From: Pseudonocardiales bacterium | GTDB taxonomy: Bacteria > Actinomycetota > Actinomycetes > Mycobacteriales > Pseudonocardiaceae | Direction of reading: 5' to 3' | Assembly: GCA_019241525.1 (NCBI GenBank) | Contig: JAFAWY010000014.1 | Span: 1-64,000 of the forward strand | DNA: 64,000 bases | Shown here: positions 9,337-18,163 of the stretch, one piece after another | Position numbering within the stretch: the stretch's first letter is position 1 | How the letters are laid out: each line of letters opens with the position of its first letter | Made by a program: the position numbers and the translations under genes | Notes under the pieces: model-generated | What the model was told of the DNA's origin: nothing | The model's database searches: none | What the model saw: the letters and a program-made list of their open reading frames with translations, nothing else

Positions 9337-10050
9337 ATGGCCACGGCGAGCAACGGCCACGTAGCGGTACGCGATGCGCTGGTTGCGCTCAGGCCGCCGG
9401 GGATCATGTTCAGCTCCCTGACTGAGCAATTGGGCAACGTGCGGCGGTGGAACGCCGAGCGGCGCTGGGAGTTTGGCGCTGCCGATTTTCAGTCTGTTGA
9501 TCTCACGCCGCGCGCTGCGCGTGATCCGCTCGTCGTTGATGTCGTCGCGGTCTATCTCCCTGACACAGCCGAGTGCAACGGGGTGTTGCGAACCTGCCAG
9601 GAACTGTGGGCCGTGGCTGCCGAGCAGCAGCCGAATACCTGGTCGTGGGACTGGTACCGGGACAGTTGGCAGGACATCCCCAAGCCGGTGCGACTGATCG
9701 ACGGCCTGGTGCATCGTCCTGGCATCCGCCGGGTGACCCTCGATCTCCGCGCAGGCTATGTACCCCGACGCCATGTCCGTCCGATTGCTTTACGTGGTCC
9801 GGATTCGGCGCACGCTGAGGTGCTGGCTGCAGCTGCGCACTTCCCGCGGTGGGTGCGGGCCATGGACGGCAATACGGTGCCCTACACCTGGCTGGCGGGC
9901 TACGAGGTGATGATGGGAGGCCAGCGGACGCCTTTGCGCCTGCCGGCGCTGAGCTGGAGCCACCTACGACAGACGATGAGCCTGACGGCTGCCTGGATAA
10001 ACCATTCGTTCAGCGGCTGGTCCGCCCCGGTATGTATAGGCCGGTTGTAA
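9337..10050 (+). CDS. conserved-looking hypothetical protein, Trp-rich
   Basis: 237 residues, soluble, no signal peptide. Tryptophan clusters (VRRWNAERRWEFG, NTWSWDWYRDSWQDIPKPV) and an LDLRAGYVPRRHVRPIALRG segment stand out. ATG 9337 follows a GGGGAAAGTGAG site. I do not recognise the family. It sits between the SixA-like gene and a lipoprotein with no obvious operon mates. Confidence 0.6.
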   Translation: MATASNGHVAVRDALVALRPPGIMFSSLTEQLGNVRRWNAERRWEFGAADFQSVDLTPRAARDPLVVDVVAVYLPDTAECNGVLRTCQELWAVAAEQQPNTWSWDWYRDSWQDIPKPVRLIDGLVHRPGIRRVTLDLRAGYVPRRHVRPIALRGPDSAHAEVLAAAAHFPRWVRAMDGNTVPYTWLAGYEVMMGGQRTPLRLPALSWSHLRQTMSLTAAWINHSFSGWSAPVCIGRL

Positions 10051-10114
10051 CCGCTTTGCTGCGGAAAGTGACATCCGGCGAACACGCAGCGCGACGGGCC
10101 CCTATCCTGGCGCG

Positions 10115-11191
10115 GTGACAGCTTTAGGCGGTACCCGAACATTGTCGGTGTGGTCCGTCACCCCCGTCGCACTGGGCGTAGTGCTCACCGCAGCGTGTAC
10201 GGCGTCGTCAGGCCCCGGCCAGCAACAACGCCAAGGGCTGCCGTCGCTGCCATCGGACTGTAACCAGACGATCATGCGATCAGAAGATGTGCGTGTGGCA
10301 TTAAATGCCGCTTCTCCGGGCACTACCGTTTGCTTCACCGGTGGTGACCTCACCGATGCCAACCTGCTGATGAGCAGGTCAGGCACCCCGGATTCCCCGA
10401 TCAAACTCATCGCCGACGGCGCCAGCGTCGAAAATATCCACGTCACGGCCAACAACGTTGTCGTCGAGGGTTTCACCGTCGCCGGCGGGAGCGGGATAAC
10501 GCTCGAGGGCAGTGGGCTCACAGCACGGCACAACACGGTTCATGACACCCAGCGAGGCGGGATCGCTTGCGCGCCGTGTACTCACTCGACCATCACTGCC
10601 AACACCGTGCAACATGTCTCCACGGTCGGGATCTACATTTCTGGCCAGCAGATTACAGTCAGCGACAACACGGTGAGCAATACCGTTGCCGTCAACGATG
10701 GCGACGCCGATGGAATGCGCTTTTTCGGCAACGGCCACCGGATCACCGGCAACACAATCCGCGACATATCAGAGCGCGGTTACCGGGCCCCGCCACACCC
10801 CGACTGTTTTCAAACCTTTGACCATAACCTGGCCACTTACGATGTCGTCATCTCCGGCAATACGTGCCAGAACGTTGACGCGCAATGTCTGATCGCCACC
10901 GACGACCAGCCCGGCGGTAGCGGCGCGCCCATGGGAGTTCCGTCGATCACGTTCGGCGATAACACGTGCGCGCCCAACGGGGCTCAGGCAATTAATCTGC
11001 GTCACTGGCCTAATGTCACAATAACACGCAACAAGTTTTCAGGCCCCAATCTCAAACGAGACATTCTGATCATCGATGGCTCAACGGGCTGTATCGTGAT
11101 CGACAACACTACTGCTGGCAAGGTGCCGACCGTGGACGTCGATGGCGCGTCCCGAGCTGGCTTCCGTCAGAACGGCAACAGTCCGGCCTGA
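10115..11191 (+). CDS. right-handed beta-helix lipoprotein
   Basis: Secreted or anchored protein of 358 residues. A signal peptide ends in LTAAC (Cys about 29), a lipobox. The body is repeated beta-helix rungs (NNVVVEGFTVAGGSGI, LTARHNTVHDTQRGG, HSTITANTVQHVS, QITVSDNTVSN, HRITGNTIRDIS), as in pectate-lyase and NosD-like parallel beta-helix proteins. Catalytic residues cannot be assigned. Probably a surface polysaccharide-binding or -cleaving protein. GTG start at 10115. Confidence 0.82.
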   Translation: MTALGGTRTLSVWSVTPVALGVVLTAACTASSGPGQQQRQGLPSLPSDCNQTIMRSEDVRVALNAASPGTTVCFTGGDLTDANLLMSRSGTPDSPIKLIADGASVENIHVTANNVVVEGFTVAGGSGITLEGSGLTARHNTVHDTQRGGIACAPCTHSTITANTVQHVSTVGIYISGQQITVSDNTVSNTVAVNDGDADGMRFFGNGHRITGNTIRDISERGYRAPPHPDCFQTFDHNLATYDVVISGNTCQNVDAQCLIATDDQPGGSGAPMGVPSITFGDNTCAPNGAQAINLRHWPNVTITRNKFSGPNLKRDILIIDGSTGCIVIDNTTAGKVPTVDVDGASRAGFRQNGNSPA

Positions 11192-11229
11192 TCGCCAGAC
11201 GCCGGTGCGCAGCGCAAGTACGTAAGCTG

Positions 11230-11691
11230 GTGTCCATGCTGCTCAACGGGGTTAACCATGTCGCACTGCTCACCAACGACACCGATCGCCTGCACGCCTT
11301 CTACCGCGAGATCTTCGACGCAACGGTGTCCCATGATAACGAGATCGCGCCGGGTATGCGCCTGTCATTCGTCGACATTGGACCGAACACCGAACTGAAC
11401 GTATTCCAGGTCGACGGTAACGCTGAGGCACAACGCCAAACACCTATGTTCGGGCGAGGCCGCATCGACCATCTAGGCCTCCAAGCGGCATCGCTGGACG
11501 CATTCATCGAGATCCGTCAACGGCTTATCGATGTCGCTGCAAGTGACGGATTCGTCACAGATTTTGGACCAGTGTTGAGCATTTTCTTCCGGGACCCGGA
11601 CGGCCTGGAAGGTGAGGTCTGCGTAGCTAACCCTGATGCCCGGCCCGGTGTCTTCAACCCACCAGGAACGCGATCTTCCCGCTTTTCTTAG
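11230..11691 (+). CDS. VOC (glyoxalase-like) superfamily protein
   Basis: 153 residues with the paired beta-alpha-beta-beta-beta modules of the vicinal-oxygen-chelate fold. NHVALLTNDTDRLHAFYREIF opens module one, GRIDHLGLQAASLDAFIEIRQ opens module two, and FFRDPDGLEGEVCV closes with the usual metal-ligand Glu. GTG at 11230 or ATG at 11236 may be the start. The reaction is unknown. It converges on the efflux operon with only 25 bp between stops. Confidence 0.85.
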   Translation: MSMLLNGVNHVALLTNDTDRLHAFYREIFDATVSHDNEIAPGMRLSFVDIGPNTELNVFQVDGNAEAQRQTPMFGRGRIDHLGLQAASLDAFIEIRQRLIDVAASDGFVTDFGPVLSIFFRDPDGLEGEVCVANPDARPGVFNPPGTRSSRFS

Positions 11692-11716
11692 CTATACAGC
11701 TCAGGTGAACGAGGGG

Positions 11717-13453
11717 TTACACACCCTGGCGCAGAACGACTTGCTGGCCCTCCCGCAGTCCAGAGATGACCTGAGTACGGTCATCACCGACCAGGCCGGG
11801 TTGGAACCTGACCTGCTGCTGGTTACCGGCTGCATCAATGACGGTCACCGTGCTCTGGTCACCACGCTTGCGGACGGCTGAATTGGGGACGGTCAGCACA
11901 TCATCGACTTCGTTAGTCGTCACCCGAGCCTGAGCGGTCTGACCATTCTTGAGTCGCGGATCAATCTCGTTGAGAACTACGGTGACATAGTAGTTGATAA
12001 CGCTAGAAATGTTGCTGCCCGAGGGCGCCACTGACACGACAGTGCCAGCACGGTTAAGATCGGGAATAGCATCGAATGTGACGTTGACCTTTTGGTTCGG
12101 GGCGACCTTGGCGGCGTCAGACTCTTCGAAGGGAACCACCACCTGGAAAGTGTTGACGTCATCGAGAACCAAGAACTGCGTCCCACCGGGACGCGCTGCA
12201 CCGGTCGCGGGGTTACCCAGCGAAGTGCTGCTGTTCGACGTCACGCCGTTAAGTCCAGGAATGGGCGCGGTGCTACCCGGTGCGAGCGGGCTGACACCCG
12301 AGCTGGGTTGCAGGAACTCCCCAACCGTACCGTTGATGACCGACACGGTGCCCCCGACCGGCGCGCGGAGCACGGTGTTCTCCACATCTCTCTGCGCATT
12401 GGCGACCTGGGCCTGAATGCTCGCTACCAGGGCTACCTGCTGGTCAATGTTGAATGGCCGGTTAGTCGCCGCGGACACCAGAGTGTTCTGCGCGGTGACG
12501 ACACTTTGGCGGGCGTTCTCGATCGAGACCTGCCCACTGGCACGATCGACGTTGAGCCTCTGCTGGGCAGCGGTCAGCGTCGCCTTATCCGTCAACAGCG
12601 TGCGGCGAGCGTTGACAACATTGGTCTGGTCCGTTGCGACCCGATTACATGCCGGATTGCCACCGCCTGCACCACCACCGCTGCCATTTGCACCACCGGT
12701 ACCTGTAGTACCCGCGTACACCGGGCCAACCCGGGCAGGATCTTCGACCCCAGCCTCCGTTGGCCCAACGCCGACCGAAGATCTAGGCCCACTGCCAGGC
12801 CCGGTACGCGCCACCCCACCTGGCGTTGCGGCGGTACCAGGGGTGGCAGGGGTAGCAGGTATACCTCCGGTGGCCGCACAAGACGCCTGGTCGGCACGCA
12901 GGGCTTGCTCAGCCTTATCAAGCAAAAAGCTGTCAAAATCGAGCTGCCTATGCGCTTGGTCGACAGCCGTTTCATCGGCCTGCAACTGCGCCTGAACCGA
13001 CTTCTCCGTGGCAGCCAAGACTTGACGCGCCTGCTCCAAAGTATCGTGCGCTCCTGCGGCTGTCGGGTCGTTTATGGCCTGATCCAACAACGCCTGCTGG
13101 GCATTCAATTGGCCCTGCAGCTGGTTCAAGACCTGCCGGAACGCAAAATCATCCTCGCGTGCCACCACCTGGCCAGGGGTGACGCGATCCCCAACCTTGA
13201 CCAGCAGTTCCTTGAGCTGAGCACCCTTAGGGAAACCCACGTTGAGCTCTTTGATCGCAGACAACGACCCTGATGCCGAGACCCTCGTCACCACAGTGCC
13301 GCGCTCCACGCGTCCGGTTGGTGGCGGCGTCGGCTCAGTTCCACACCCAGCCGCCAAACCCAACGCGGCGACCAGCCCAATCGACACCATGACCCGGCCA
13401 GTTGAGCACCGGGCCGTGATCAGCGTCGATGGGCTGGTCAGGAAATTGATCAC
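11717..13453 (-). CDS. MacA/HlyD-like membrane-fusion lipoprotein
   Basis: Adaptor of an ABC exporter. From GTG 13453 (GGGGGA site 7 bases upstream) the product has 578 residues. A lipobox LAAGC follows a membrane helix, then a barrel-sandwich half motif (LNVGFPKGAQLKELLVKVGDRVTPGQVV). A long alpha-hairpin follows, interrupted by a Gly/Pro/Thr-rich insert (about residues 205-270) that is unusual for MacA. The second lipoyl half (NTVLRAPVGGTVSVINGTVGEF) and a beta-barrel with RVTTNEVDDVLTVPNSAV come last. It is third in a minus-strand operon after the ATPase and permease. Confidence 0.88.
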   Translation of the reverse strand: MINFLTSPSTLITARCSTGRVMVSIGLVAALGLAAGCGTEPTPPPTGRVERGTVVTRVSASGSLSAIKELNVGFPKGAQLKELLVKVGDRVTPGQVVAREDDFAFRQVLNQLQGQLNAQQALLDQAINDPTAAGAHDTLEQARQVLAATEKSVQAQLQADETAVDQAHRQLDFDSFLLDKAEQALRADQASCAATGGIPATPATPGTAATPGGVARTGPGSGPRSSVGVGPTEAGVEDPARVGPVYAGTTGTGGANGSGGGAGGGNPACNRVATDQTNVVNARRTLLTDKATLTAAQQRLNVDRASGQVSIENARQSVVTAQNTLVSAATNRPFNIDQQVALVASIQAQVANAQRDVENTVLRAPVGGTVSVINGTVGEFLQPSSGVSPLAPGSTAPIPGLNGVTSNSSTSLGNPATGAARPGGTQFLVLDDVNTFQVVVPFEESDAAKVAPNQKVNVTFDAIPDLNRAGTVVSVAPSGSNISSVINYYVTVVLNEIDPRLKNGQTAQARVTTNEVDDVLTVPNSAVRKRGDQSTVTVIDAAGNQQQVRFQPGLVGDDRTQVISGLREGQQVVLRQGV

Positions 13454-13549
13454 AGTGAGATCCCCCTGTGTCTTCGGCTTCACGCAATGCAACGCCTCAG
13501 ACGGCAGGGAGTTACGCGGTCTTGTCGAGCGGTCAGCTGACCTTGGTCG

Positions 13550-14776
13550 CTACTGGTACCGGAGCGCCTCGATGGGCCGAAGTCGCGCCGCACGGTTGGC
13601 CGGGTATCCTCCAGCAACCAGCCCGATCGCCAGACTGATGGCGAACGAGAGGATCACCGAGGGGATCGTCACAGATGGCGCGAAGGTGGCGAAAGTGGGT
13701 CCGAACGACGGCGCGACGTTCGCACCCAGCACCGACAACCCGACTCCCACCAGGACACCAATCAGACCGCCCAAGCCAGCTAGCAGCAGCGACTCGATAA
13801 GGAATTGTTCAAGGATTGCTCGACGAGTCGCTCCGATTGCCTTTCGAATACCGATCTCGCGTGTTCTCTCGGTGACCGAAACCAGCATGATGTTCAGAAC
13901 CCCGATCGCACCGACAACCAGAGAGATCGCCGCGACCGCCGCCGTGAACAAGGTAAGAATCCGCAAGATTTGGTTGAACGTGTCAAGCCGGCTGCGCAGA
14001 GATTGCACTTCGAAGTCCCGGTTCGCGGAATCCTTGATCCGGTGCCGTTCGGATAGGATGCGGATCACATCATTTTCGGCCGCAGGCACAGCGTTGGCAT
14101 CGCTCGCTTGCACGATCATCTGGTTGATCTTGTCACCGCCGCCGAAGATGTACCGGCGGACCGTTGGCAGCGGCATGGCGACGACACCATCGCCGGGTTC
14201 GCCGACGGACTGCATCACGCCGATGACCCGGAAGGTCTGCCGGTTGATCCGAACGGGTTTGCCCAGCGCAGCCGCAGGGTCATCCCCGTAAAGGTAGTTG
14301 GCCACCGCAGAACCCAGCACCACCACTCTGGCCGTGCTGCGGACCTGAGCCTCGTCAAAGAACGCGCCGGCCGACATGTCCTGGTTGTTCACCTCGAGCC
14401 ACTGCTCGGTAGTGCCCACAACATTCGCCCGGTACCGGTAGGCATCCCCGTCTACCAATGCTTTACCGCTGGTGGCGGGAATGACCGCCGCGATGTCGCG
14501 GGACAGTGTTTTATCTTGCAGCGCGGCGACGTCTGCGTCGATCAGGTCTTTTGGCGGGGCACCTCCGGGCACGTTCCCGACTGATGGCACCACAGTGATC
14601 AAATTGGCCAGCGGTTGGATTTTCTCATTGACCGAGGTCTGCACACCGTTGCCGAGAGCCACCAGCAGGATCACCGACGCAACACCGATGATGATGCCGA
14701 GCATGGTCAGCGCAGACCGCAACCGATTGGCGCGCAATCCCCGCAGTGCGACGCGGAGCGCCTCCCCGAGGTTCAC
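13550..14776 (-). CDS. MacB-like ABC transporter permease
   Basis: 408 residues of the MacB/FtsX type: one N-terminal membrane helix (LTMLGIIIGVASVILLVALGNG), a large extracytoplasmic MacB_PCD domain, then three C-terminal helices with the family signature VTERTREIGIRKAIGATRRAILEQF. Its ATG overlaps the stop of the upstream ATPase by four bases, so the pair is coupled. Substrate unknown; relatives export peptides, antibiotics or lipids. Confidence 0.93.
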   Translation of the reverse strand: MNLGEALRVALRGLRANRLRSALTMLGIIIGVASVILLVALGNGVQTSVNEKIQPLANLITVVPSVGNVPGGAPPKDLIDADVAALQDKTLSRDIAAVIPATSGKALVDGDAYRYRANVVGTTEQWLEVNNQDMSAGAFFDEAQVRSTARVVVLGSAVANYLYGDDPAAALGKPVRINRQTFRVIGVMQSVGEPGDGVVAMPLPTVRRYIFGGGDKINQMIVQASDANAVPAAENDVIRILSERHRIKDSANRDFEVQSLRSRLDTFNQILRILTLFTAAVAAISLVVGAIGVLNIMLVSVTERTREIGIRKAIGATRRAILEQFLIESLLLAGLGGLIGVLVGVGLSVLGANVAPSFGPTFATFAPSVTIPSVILSFAISLAIGLVAGGYPANRAARLRPIEALRYQ

Positions 14777-15465
14777 GCGCTGACCTCCGTCCGGATCCGC
14801 TGTGCCTGATCACTCACGATGCGCCCATCTCGCATCCGCACAATGCGCTTGGCGAACCGGGCGACTTCCTCTTCGTGAGTGATGATCACAACGGTGCGGC
14901 CCGCATCGTTAAGCGCACCGAGGATCTTGAGGATCTCTGCACTGGCTGCGGTATCGAGGTTGCCGGTGGGCTCATCGGCCAGCAGCAGCACAGGATCATT
15001 GATCAGCGCCCTCGCAATAGCAACCCGCTGTTGCTGGCCACCAGAAAGCTCATTGGGCATGTGCTTAAGACGATCGCCCAATCCCACTTGCTCCAGCGCA
15101 ACCCTGGCAGCATGACGCCGGATCCGCACGCCCGCGTAGACCAGAGGCAATTCGACATTACGGATGGCGCTGGTACGGGCCACGAGGTTGAACGACTGGA
15201 ACACGAAGCCGATCTTGCGGCTTCGGATTTTGGCCAGCCGGTTGTCAGACAGCCGGCTGACGTCAGTGCCGTCAAGCAGGTAGCGCCCGCTCGTCGGAAC
15301 ATCCAGACAGCCCACAATATTCATGAGCGTGGTCTTGCCTGATCCGGAAGGGCCCATGATGGCGACGAATTCACCATCGTCAATAGTGAGGTCGACACTT
15401 TCCAGTGCCCGCACCTCAACTTTGCCCATCCGATAGACTTTGGTGACGTCTTCAATCTGGATCAT
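14773..15465 (-). CDS. MacB-type ABC transporter ATP-binding protein
   Basis: Walker [11 protein letters not shown]-loop [26 protein letters not shown] (the LolD/MacB subgroup pattern), [26 protein letters not shown] and [10 protein letters not shown] are all present. ATG 15465 ([14 protein letters not shown]) follows a G-rich stretch; 40 further codons upstream are not conserved-looking. First gene of the three-gene exporter operon. Confidence 0.94.
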   Translation of the reverse strand: MIQIEDVTKVYRMGKVEVRALESVDLTIDDGEFVAIMGPSGSGKTTLMNIVGCLDVPTSGRYLLDGTDVSRLSDNRLAKIRSRKIGFVFQSFNLVARTSAIRNVELPLVYAGVRIRRHAARVALEQVGLGDRLKHMPNELSGGQQQRVAIARALINDPVLLLADEPTGNLDTAASAEILKILGALNDAGRTVVIITHEEEVARFAKRIVRMRDGRIVSDQAQRIRTEVSA

Positions 15466-15681
15466 GCTAGCCCCCCATCCCCCAATTCCCCCTATCAAGC
15501 GGATCGCGTAGGGCCCGGTGTCCGGTAGGCAGCAACGCACCGACCGTCCGATCGGGACCTTGCGGCAGGAGGGGACGTCACCCACCGTACGCGGTCCACG
15601 CCAGACGCTACCGCGTTGAGCCCGTCACGGAAAGTGCAGGAGCACGCGAACGGGCGATCTTTAGCCGCCGATATGGATTTT

Positions 15682-15984
15682 TCACTCAATGGAAGCCGGG
15701 CGGATCTGTCCACGGTCAGCGAGCAACGCCAGCAGCGGCCGTAGCGCCTCCGGAATCTCACTTTCGCTTAACATCACCCGCCGTTCGTGGTCATCCCCGG
15801 CAGTGACGATCTCGTAGCGGAAACGATCCGGCCCCATGGATCCCTGGCTAAGACGACCCCAAGGTAACGCCCGCAGGGCCGCTTCGACGCGGGGAGCATC
15901 GGTCTCGGTGAGCTGACGGGTATCGAGGGTGGCGTGCAGGGAAACCCCGGCCACGCCACCACGGCGGGTCACGTCGACGCGCAT
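15682..15984 (-). CDS. emfourin-type inhibitor of M4 metallopeptidase
   Basis: 100-residue protein starting MRVDVTRRGGVAGVSLHATLDT, with PDRFRYEIVTAGDDHERRVMLSES and a C-terminal PLLALLADRG. This matches the protealysin-inhibitor (emfourin) family, which binds and blocks protealysin-like M4 peptidases. It lies 40 bp downstream of such a peptidase gene on the same strand. The start is chosen at ATG 15984; the open frame further upstream overlaps the peptidase antisense-free but without similarity. Confidence 0.85.
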   Translation of the reverse strand: MRVDVTRRGGVAGVSLHATLDTRQLTETDAPRVEAALRALPWGRLSQGSMGPDRFRYEIVTAGDDHERRVMLSESEIPEALRPLLALLADRGQIRPASIE

Positions 15985-16024
15985 GTGTTCAGTGTCCGGC
16001 TCGAGCAGCGCATCGCAGCAGCCG

Positions 16025-17083
16025 TCACAACGAGATTTTGACGGCTTCCCAACCCTGTTGCACAGCGTGCGCCTGGTCGCTGCCCGTGCCGTAGGTCTGT
16101 TGCGCCTGGCGCAAGGTGATCCGCGCGAAGTCACGGAACGTCGCGTTGGGACGAAGCTGGGGATCTGCCAGCGCGGCGTACCAGATCGGTCCCGCAGCGT
16201 CCCAGGCATACCCACCAAGCGCGCTAGCCATGACGTAGAACGCATGGTTGGGAATACCTGAATTGGTGTGCACGTCGCCGCCGGATACGTAGCCGTCCAT
16301 ATCCGCGGGTTGGTCGTCATAAGCATTGGCGGTACCTGGGCGCTTCATCGACCGCAGCGCCGGACGTAAGGCGGGACCGACAATGTCTGCCCCGATGAGC
16401 CAGTCCGAGTTATGTACGTCCTGCCCGAGTACGTATTGCTTGACTTGAATGCCGAAGACATCAGATACCGACTCATTGAGCGCCCCGGACTGCCCTGAGT
16501 AGGTCAGATTGGCCTCGTACTGGGTGACGCCGTGGGTCAGCTCATGCCCGATGACATCGATCCCGGCTGTCGTTTGGGTAAGGATTTGCCCATCGCCATC
16601 GCCGAAGAACATGTGACCTGCGCCATCCCAGAACGCATTGGCGTAACGCCGCCCGTAGTGCACCAGGCCAAGTAGGGGCATACCCGCCGCGTCGATGGAA
16701 TCACGCTCGAACACGGTCCAGTAATACGCATAGGTGGCCCCGAGCCCGTCATAGGCCTGATTGGCCGCTTCGTCCTGGCTCGGTGCTTGCCCTTCCACCC
16801 GGATGACCACTCCGGGTGTCTGCGACTCGCTACCCTGCTGATCGTAGATCGTCCGCTGCGGTTGGCCACCGGTCCGGCTGAACGTGACCGGCGCCGGCCG
16901 GTGGCGCAGCGTCGCCGCGCACTCAGCACGAGCCAGCCGGAAGCGAGCGTCCAGCGCCAGCGCGTTGAGGGCGGCATCGCGTACCGCCTCGTCAGCGGAG
17001 CGGGCCAGGCGGTGCAGCACGGACGGTGGCACGATGCAGTGCCGCACACTACTGGCGGTCATGGGTCTGGAGCTCCTGTTCAT
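16025..17083 (-). CDS. protealysin-like M4 family metallopeptidase
   Basis: Thermolysin-family zinc endopeptidase, 352 residues. HELTH at about 180-184 and the third ligand in GALNESVSD (Glu about 204) form the zinc site. HTNSGIPNHAFY holds the catalytic His. There is no signal peptide. A short leader with CIVPPSVL resembles the PPL-type propeptide of the protealysin group, so secretion may be unconventional or the enzyme may be intracellular. The emfourin gene follows in the same operon, a known peptidase-inhibitor arrangement. Confidence 0.92.
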   Translation of the reverse strand: MNRSSRPMTASSVRHCIVPPSVLHRLARSADEAVRDAALNALALDARFRLARAECAATLRHRPAPVTFSRTGGQPQRTIYDQQGSESQTPGVVIRVEGQAPSQDEAANQAYDGLGATYAYYWTVFERDSIDAAGMPLLGLVHYGRRYANAFWDGAGHMFFGDGDGQILTQTTAGIDVIGHELTHGVTQYEANLTYSGQSGALNESVSDVFGIQVKQYVLGQDVHNSDWLIGADIVGPALRPALRSMKRPGTANAYDDQPADMDGYVSGGDVHTNSGIPNHAFYVMASALGGYAWDAAGPIWYAALADPQLRPNATFRDFARITLRQAQQTYGTGSDQAHAVQQGWEAVKISL

Positions 17084-17259
17084 CCGGGAATACCTCGCGC
17101 GGGCGCGGCATCGGGGGCCGCCAAGCGAGGCGAGATCGTAGCTGCCTGCAACGCGGTGACGTCCACTTGAGGTTGTGCCTCCGCGCTGGGAAGTTTCCGC
17201 CAGGTGAGGCCGGCGGGGTCGGAGTTTTTTCTTTGCATACCTCGGGTACTTCGCACAGT

Positions 17260-17934
17260 GTGCTACTTCTGCGGCCCCCTGGCGTCTATCGAGCTGATAG
17301 CGACACGTCCTTATTGATTGAGGTCATGTGCGCTGGCCGTTATCCGGCTGGACGCCACGTGCTCGATATCGGCACCGGTACCGGCGCCCTGGCGTTGGCC
17401 GCTGCCAGGGCCGGCGCCGCCTCGGTCGCCGCGGTCGATCTCTCGCTGCGATCGATCGTGGCCACCTGGCTCAATTGCCGGATCCGCGGCGTTCGATGCA
17501 GGGTCTACCGCGGCGACTTGTTCGAACCAGTAGCCGGCCGGCGCTTCGACCTCATCGTGGCCAACCCGCCTTACGTGCCCGCCGCCACGAACGGGCTCTG
17601 CCGGCACCGGATCAGCCGGTGCTGGGATGGCGGCGTCGACGGGCGCGCTGTGCTGGACCGGCTGTGCGCCGGGGCGCGCGAATTGCTCAGTCCGCAAGGG
17701 ATGATGCTGATCGTCCACTCCGCGGTGTGCGACGACAGTGTCACGCTGCGCCGTCTCGCTGAGGCTGGCCTGCCCGCCAAGGTGCTGGCCCGCTCCACCG
17801 TCCCCTTCGGTCCGGTCATGCGGCTACGGGCAGCCATGCTGGAGTCACGCGGACTCATCGAACCCGGCCAACACGACGAAGAGCTGGTTGTCATCGCTGC
17901 CCGGGCATCTGCTGGAGGACGAGGTGCCCACTGA
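17260..17934 (+). CDS. HemK/PrmC-like N5-glutamine class I methyltransferase
   Basis: 224 residues from GTG 17260 (MLLLRPPGVYRADSDTSLL). SAM motif VLDIGTGTGALALAAARAGA at about 33, and the NPPY motif (VANPPYVPAA) that defines glutamine/asparagine and N6-adenine methyltransferases, are present. The short N-terminus suits the HemK2-like group rather than full PrmC. It is the first of three genes joined by overlaps (11 bp, then 4 bp), so it is co-expressed with the CDGSH protein and the haem-oxygenase-like oxidase. Confidence 0.82.
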   Translation: MLLLRPPGVYRADSDTSLLIEVMCAGRYPAGRHVLDIGTGTGALALAAARAGAASVAAVDLSLRSIVATWLNCRIRGVRCRVYRGDLFEPVAGRRFDLIVANPPYVPAATNGLCRHRISRCWDGGVDGRAVLDRLCAGARELLSPQGMMLIVHSAVCDDSVTLRRLAEAGLPAKVLARSTVPFGPVMRLRAAMLESRGLIEPGQHDEELVVIAARASAGGRGAH

Positions 17935-18163
17935 GCCCACCCGACGCCGGATCACCGTGACCGAGGACGGGCCAATCCTGGTGCAGGGACCGGTCGAGAT
18001 TGTGCTTGCCGACGGACAGGAAGTGATCTCTGACCGGGCAGCCACTGCACTATGCACCTGCCGTCGCAGCCGCCGATATCCGTTCTGCGACACCAGCCAC
18101 CGGCGGCGGGTGCGCACCGATCGGATCCGCGGTGCCGAGGCCGACCGGACGTGTGACCGGTGA
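17924..18163 (+). CDS. CDGSH-type iron-sulfur protein
   Basis: 79 residues. The C-terminal CTCRRSRRYPFCDTSHRRR matches the CDGSH 2Fe-2S pattern (three Cys and one His); the signature reads CDTSH instead of CDGSH. The N-terminal half (ITVTEDGPILVQGPVEIVLADG) is the usual prefix of this actinobacterial group. GTG 17924 overlaps the methyltransferase stop. Probable electron carrier; its tight coupling to the next gene suggests it feeds that enzyme. Confidence 0.88.
   Translation: MPTEPTRRRITVTEDGPILVQGPVEIVLADGQEVISDRAATALCTCRRSRRYPFCDTSHRRRVRTDRIRGAEADRTCDR

Noticed and set aside
12092-13273. Long plus-strand open frame (393 codons) opposite the MacA-like gene
   Set aside because: Composition is Arg-rich shadow coding of a high-GC gene. 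The minus frame has a lipobox, hairpin and barrel motifs.
14615-14813. Short frames overlapping the permease start
   Set aside because: Shadows of the permease and ATPase frames, which overlap by ATGA.
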